DNA from: Luteimonas colneyensis
GTDB taxonomy: Bacteria > Pseudomonadota > Gammaproteobacteria > Xanthomonadales > Xanthomonadaceae
Direction: 5' to 3'
DNA length: 64,000 nt
NCBI RefSeq assembly: GCF_014836665.1
Contig: NZ_JACSQJ010000005.1
Span: forward strand, 132,950-196,949
Shown: positions 60,607 through 64,000 of the stretch, piece by piece
Layout of the letters: every line of letters starts with the position of its first letter
Position numbering within the stretch: the first letter of the stretch is position 1
The notes under the pieces: model-generated
What the model saw: only the letters and a program-made list of their open reading frames with translations
Told to the model about the DNA's origin: nothing
Database searches by the model: none
Program-made: the position numbers and the translations under genes

Positions 60607-61640
60607 GACGATGTTCCATTGCGATCAGAGTGGATGGGAGCGCGGCCCAGGCGCCGCAGCAGCCGCTTGGCCAGTGGCTTGACCGCGAGCGCGTCCAGCG
60701 CCGCGGCCGCCAGCCTGGAACCCGCTGCCGCCGCGCGCTGGGCGGTGACCGGCACGCAGGTGCGGAGGTTCCGGCGGAGGAAGTAGATGTCGGCACACTC
60801 CACGCAGCCGGTGGAGAAGAACTCCTTGTGCTCTCCCTCGCCCTCCGTGAAATCGAACACGGCGAGTCCCGGGAGGGCGAACAGCGTCGCGATGGCGTGC
60901 TGGAACAGCACCGTGCCCGGCGACAGGTGGCGCAGTTCCGGGGCGTAGCCCACGCGCTCGTACGCCACCACGCCGTCGTCGACTGGACAGTACATGTAGG
61001 CCGCCGGGCGTCCCTGCATCATCAGCACGAAGCCACGCGCCCGCCCCGCGGCGGCACGCGCCACGAGCTCTTCCCGGAAGGCATCGCCTTCAGGCATCCC
61101 CGCGTCCATCAGCCGGTGCTGGTAGGTCTGCTCGGACAGCGAGCGCGCCAGCGCATGGAACTCCGGCATCGCTTCGGGCGTGGCGTACTCGCGCACGTCG
61201 AGCTCGCCGCCGCCGGCGTCGCGGAACCTGCGGACCTTCCGCTTCAGCGTCGACCGCGACTTGCCGGAAAACGTCGCCATGTAGGCATCGAAGCCCATCC
61301 CCAGGTCGATGTAGTAGCGCCGATAGCGCGCGGGCACGTAGCGCCACAGCCCCGGCACGTCCGGCACGGCCTCGCCGGCGGCGAGCGGCCACGACGGCAG
61401 GAAGGCCGCGTCGACGTCGCCGGGCAGGTCCCGCAGCTGCCGCAGTGGCCAGGCCGGGCGCTCCCTGGCGAAGGGATCGCAGTCCAGCACCATCGCGCGC
61501 AGGGCGGGGCTGGCCAGCACCATCTCGCCCAGCCTGATCTTCAGGCGGATGTCGGCGCGCCGCGGCGTACCGGACGACGGCGACGGCACGGGCGAAGCGC
61601 CCCGGGCCGCGCGGAGCGCGATGGCGGTACGGACGTTCAT
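60603..61640 (-). CDS. second CelD/FemAB-like acyltransferase
   Basis: The 345-residue protein has the Acetyltransf_6 pattern: YMATFSGKSRSTLKRKVRRF (about residue 125), RGFVLMMQGRPAAYMYCPVDDG, and FDFTEGEGEHKEFFSTG. It resembles the plus-strand gene at 56390-57589 in architecture. It is coupled by 4-base overlaps to both neighbours, so acylation, methylation and deacetylation genes form one unit. Confidence 0.83.
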   Translation of the reverse strand: MNVRTAIALRAARGASPVPSPSSGTPRRADIRLKIRLGEMVLASPALRAMVLDCDPFARERPAWPLRQLRDLPGDVDAAFLPSWPLAAGEAVPDVPGLWRYVPARYRRYYIDLGMGFDAYMATFSGKSRSTLKRKVRRFRDAGGGELDVREYATPEAMPEFHALARSLSEQTYQHRLMDAGMPEGDAFREELVARAAAGRARGFVLMMQGRPAAYMYCPVDDGVVAYERVGYAPELRHLSPGTVLFQHAIATLFALPGLAVFDFTEGEGEHKEFFSTGCVECADIYFLRRNLRTCVPVTAQRAAAAGSRLAAAALDALAVKPLAKRLLRRLGRAPIHSDRNGTSS

Positions 61641-62632
61641 GGTTCACGGCAGAACACGCGCGGCACCTGCAGCATCGAGCGGAAAAGATTCCTGTGCACG
61701 TCCGATTCGACTGCGACCCGCTGCATGTCGTACCGGCGCGACGACGGCGACACGATGCCGCCGTAGTAGGAGAACGCATAACGCACGCCGAGCCTGCCAA
61801 GGCATTCCTCGGTGGCGTCGTCGAAGGCGTCCCTGCTCCCCACGGGATAGGCGAAGTACTCCATCGGCCGCCCGATCTCCCCGGCGATGCGCGCCGCGCA
61901 TCCCTCGATCTCCTCGGCCTGGCGCCCAGGCGCGAGGCGGGCCAGCACCGGGTGGTTCACGGTGTGGCCGCCGATCGTCATTCCCGCCCGGCTCATCTCG
62001 CGCAGCATGTCCCAGTCCATCCAGTGCCCGTCGACGCGCCCGGGGACATCCACTGCGGTCTCTTCCGCGAGGCGCGCGAGCAACCGCCGCGCCTCGTCCT
62101 CCGGCAGCGATTTGTAGGCGGTGAGGATCCGCTTGACCGGCTGCGCGCGGCTGTCGTCGGACAGGACCAGCGGCTCGGCGATCCAGGGCCGCAGGTCCAG
62201 CCGCGCGGCGTGCGTACGCCGTACCCGGCAGGCGATCGCGTCCCACCAGGGCAGCGAAGGCCGGTCGATGAAGCCGGTCGCCACGAAGAACACCGCCGGC
62301 ACCCCGTGGCGCCGCAGGACCGGGAAGGCGAGCTCGTAGTTGTCGAGGTAGCCGTCGTCGAACGTGATCAGGACGTGGCGCCCGCGGCGCGAGCCGAGCG
62401 CGGCCTCGATGTCGCCGGGCCCGATCACGTCGCAGTGCCTGGCCAGGAACGCGACCTGCTCGTCGAAGACCTCCTCCGTCGCGCTCCACAGCTCGCGGTC
62501 GTACTCGGACCGGCTGCCATCCCCGATGCGGTGGTAGTTCAGCACCACCACGCGCTGGTCGCGCCAGGTCGAGGCAAGCGCGCGGCCGAGGCCGGTGACG
62601 CCGAAGAAGTTGGCCGCGAGGTCCCGCTTCAT
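61637..62632 (-). CDS. polysaccharide deacetylase (NodB domain)
   Basis: The 331-residue protein has a canonical NodB domain with FDDG (91-94) in HVLITFDDGYLDNYELAF, the metal-binding GGHTVNHPVLARL and a C-terminal FAYPVG segment. It would remove N- or O-acetyl groups from the polymer. No signal peptide is obvious, so it may act in the cytoplasm or be tethered. ATG 62632 starts the conserved region; the upstream frame is unsupported. Confidence 0.92.
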   Translation of the reverse strand: MKRDLAANFFGVTGLGRALASTWRDQRVVVLNYHRIGDGSRSEYDRELWSATEEVFDEQVAFLARHCDVIGPGDIEAALGSRRGRHVLITFDDGYLDNYELAFPVLRRHGVPAVFFVATGFIDRPSLPWWDAIACRVRRTHAARLDLRPWIAEPLVLSDDSRAQPVKRILTAYKSLPEDEARRLLARLAEETAVDVPGRVDGHWMDWDMLREMSRAGMTIGGHTVNHPVLARLAPGRQAEEIEGCAARIAGEIGRPMEYFAYPVGSRDAFDDATEECLGRLGVRYAFSYYGGIVSPSSRRYDMQRVAVESDVHRNLFRSMLQVPRVFCREP

Positions 62633-62693
62633 GCCCCGGCCCGAAAGCGCGTCGCCCCGCGCGGTGGCCGCACAGGCGCCGGTGCATCCACGC

Positions 62694-63902
62694 TCACGCC
62701 GCACCCCGCATCGACTCGCGGCAGGCCGGGCGCGGGATCACGAAGTCGCGGTATTCGCCGGGCTCGCCGGCCACGCCCGCCTCGGCGGCCCGCGCGATGT
62801 TGTAGGCCTCGCGCGCGCTGACGTAGTGCAGCTTCCAGTCGCGCCCATCGTTGTAGCGCGACTCCAGGTAGCTGAAGGCCTCGTCCATCGCCGGCCCCAG
62901 CAGCACGTCCATGTCGTGCTCCTCGGCCCCGTGCGTGTGGATCTTCACGAAGGTCCACTCCGGCCGGCCCTCGACGTGGATGCCGGTCCGGACCCAGGCA
63001 TCGATGCGGTCGCGCGTCGGCGGGTGGCTGGTGCGCACGTCGGAGTTCTCGATGCGGGGAAAGATGCCGAACTTGCGGCTCCGCCAGCGCAGCCCCAGCG
63101 GCCCCTGGATGATCATCAGGTCGCCTTCCGGCGCGCCGCCCACGCGCACCCGCGGCCCACGGTCGTGCGACTTGGGACGCGACGGATCGTCCTTGGCGTA
63201 GTAGATCCGGTTGATGGTGCTGGTCTGGCAGGGGTTCGGCGCGCACGGCAGGGTGAAGTCCGCGTAGCAGCCCTCTTCGCGCAGCAGCGTGAGTTCGTTG
63301 TCCAGCCCGCAGTGCCGGCCCGAGGGATCGCTGTTGTCCAGCGCCCAGTTGCCGTGGATGAAGGCCCAGCGTGGCTGCCCCGTCACCGGATCGACCGGCA
63401 GGGCGCCATGGCGGTTGGCGAGGACCCGGGTGAAGCGCGACAGCTTTTCCCGGAACCCGGCTTCGGTGTCGTGGTCGTGGTGCAGGTGGATCTCGATCTC
63501 GCCCAGGCCTGCCCGGCAGAGGTCGACGAGCCGGTCGATGTGTTCGGGCCGGTACTCCTCCTCCGGATAGAAGAAGGTGTGCACAGGCGGCGAACCATCG
63601 GCATCGACGTGGCCCGCGCATACCCGCGGCAGATCCTGGTGCCAACGCGCCACGCGGGCGACTTCGCGCTCGTACGGGGGCTTGCGCCACGCCGGCTCGT
63701 AGTGGTCGACGAAGCAGAACATGAGGTGCCGAGTCGTGCCGGGCGCGACCTTCCCGCGCCAGTCCTGCTTCAGGTAGGCCGGCAGCCAGCCGGCGACGTT
63801 GCGCCGGCGCACCAGCTGGACGGCAAGCAGGCCCAGTGAGAGCAGTACGAGTCCGAGCGCGACCAGCAGCCATTCCAGCGGACCCGCCCCGGCCAGCAGC
63901 AT
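62694..63902 (-). CDS. membrane-anchored deacetylase-fold protein of unknown function
   Basis: The 402-residue protein has one N-terminal membrane helix (residues 9-31) and a soluble domain with LMFCFVDHYEPAW (60-72), EIEIHLHHDHDTEAGF (135-150) and RWAFIHGNWALDNS. The histidine/aspartate sets look like metal ligands of a NodB/glycoside-hydrolase-type barrel, but no standard motif is complete and no characterised family is recognised. ATG 63902 has GGAGG 8 bases upstream; the frame is open beyond the window end, so a longer form is possible. It is the first gene of the visible minus-strand operon. Confidence 0.75.
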   Translation of the reverse strand: MLLAGAGPLEWLLVALGLVLLSLGLLAVQLVRRRNVAGWLPAYLKQDWRGKVAPGTTRHLMFCFVDHYEPAWRKPPYEREVARVARWHQDLPRVCAGHVDADGSPPVHTFFYPEEEYRPEHIDRLVDLCRAGLGEIEIHLHHDHDTEAGFREKLSRFTRVLANRHGALPVDPVTGQPRWAFIHGNWALDNSDPSGRHCGLDNELTLLREEGCYADFTLPCAPNPCQTSTINRIYYAKDDPSRPKSHDRGPRVRVGGAPEGDLMIIQGPLGLRWRSRKFGIFPRIENSDVRTSHPPTRDRIDAWVRTGIHVEGRPEWTFVKIHTHGAEEHDMDVLLGPAMDEAFSYLESRYNDGRDWKLHYVSAREAYNIARAAEAGVAGEPGEYRDFVIPRPACRESMRGAA

Positions 63903-64000
63903 CGCGGGCGCCTCCGCGGCCAGGGCCGGGTCCGGCGCCGCCGCAGGCAGGGTGGTCGCGGCCGCGGGCGCCACGACGCCGGCCGCCGCGGCCCCTGAGG

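Overview
The window is about 70% GC and reads as chromosome of a Xanthomonadaceae (Lysobacteraceae) gammaproteobacterium, probably of the Lysobacter/Luteimonas type. Evidence for this is the gene order (mutL-amiC-tsaE-nnr/queG, pcnB-folK-panBCD-pgi, mrp-dcd, metG-rnfB), the predicted protein sequences, and REP-like palindromes with a TGTAGGAGC head. The genus call is inference from protein resemblance; no rRNA is present. No prophage, transposase, integrase or CRISPR array was seen.

Positions 1-44.5 kb are mostly housekeeping genes in short operons. In order: the 3-prime end of a collagen-like/tail-collar gene; uup, selO and a lytic transglycosylase on the minus strand; a HerA-like ATPase and greB; rimO; a dienelactone hydrolase and a HIT protein; dcd and mrp; a large TonB-dependent receptor and a DUF2147 protein that look inserted between mrp and metG; metG-rnfB; a TPR sulfotransferase coupled to a TraB/GumN protein; a DUF1684 lipoprotein, mutL, amiC, tsaE and nnr (repair, septal murein hydrolysis, t6A modification, NADHX repair); queG; then the pgi-panD-panC-panB-folK-pcnB block (pantothenate and folate synthesis, RNA polyadenylation). 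A tRNA-Glu(CTC), fdxA, a BamC-like lipoprotein with dapA, gcvR-bcp-phoH, a repeat-filled spacer, a SulP transporter, an acyltransferase, and thiD with an alpha/beta hydrolase complete this half.

Positions 44.5-64 kb hold a large exopolysaccharide locus that continues past, or is completed outside, the window. galE (minus) is followed on the plus strand by an outer-membrane export lipoprotein, a chain-length determinant, a cytoplasmic ATPase with a degenerate P-loop, an outer-membrane beta-barrel, two glycosyltransferases, an acyl carrier protein, an acyl-AMP ligase, an NAD-synthetase-like amidating enzyme, a GNAT protein, a CelD/FemAB-like acyltransferase and an O-antigen ligase/polymerase. 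A facing minus-strand operon encodes a membrane-anchored deacetylase-fold protein, a NodB deacetylase, a second CelD-like acyltransferase, a methyltransferase and another deacetylase-like protein. The composition resembles exosortase-A (XrtA/PEP-CTERM) type EPS loci, but no exosortase, initiating sugar-phosphate transferase or flippase lies in the window. The ACP/ligase/NadE-like/acyltransferase module is the best candidate for an undescribed sugar-decorating pathway.

Many starts use GTG, and most operon junctions are 4-base ATGA/GTGA overlaps. Several genes (uup, nnr, queG, thiD) have a clear -10 hexamer only 6-7 bases before the start codon and no Shine-Dalgarno, which suggests leaderless mRNAs.
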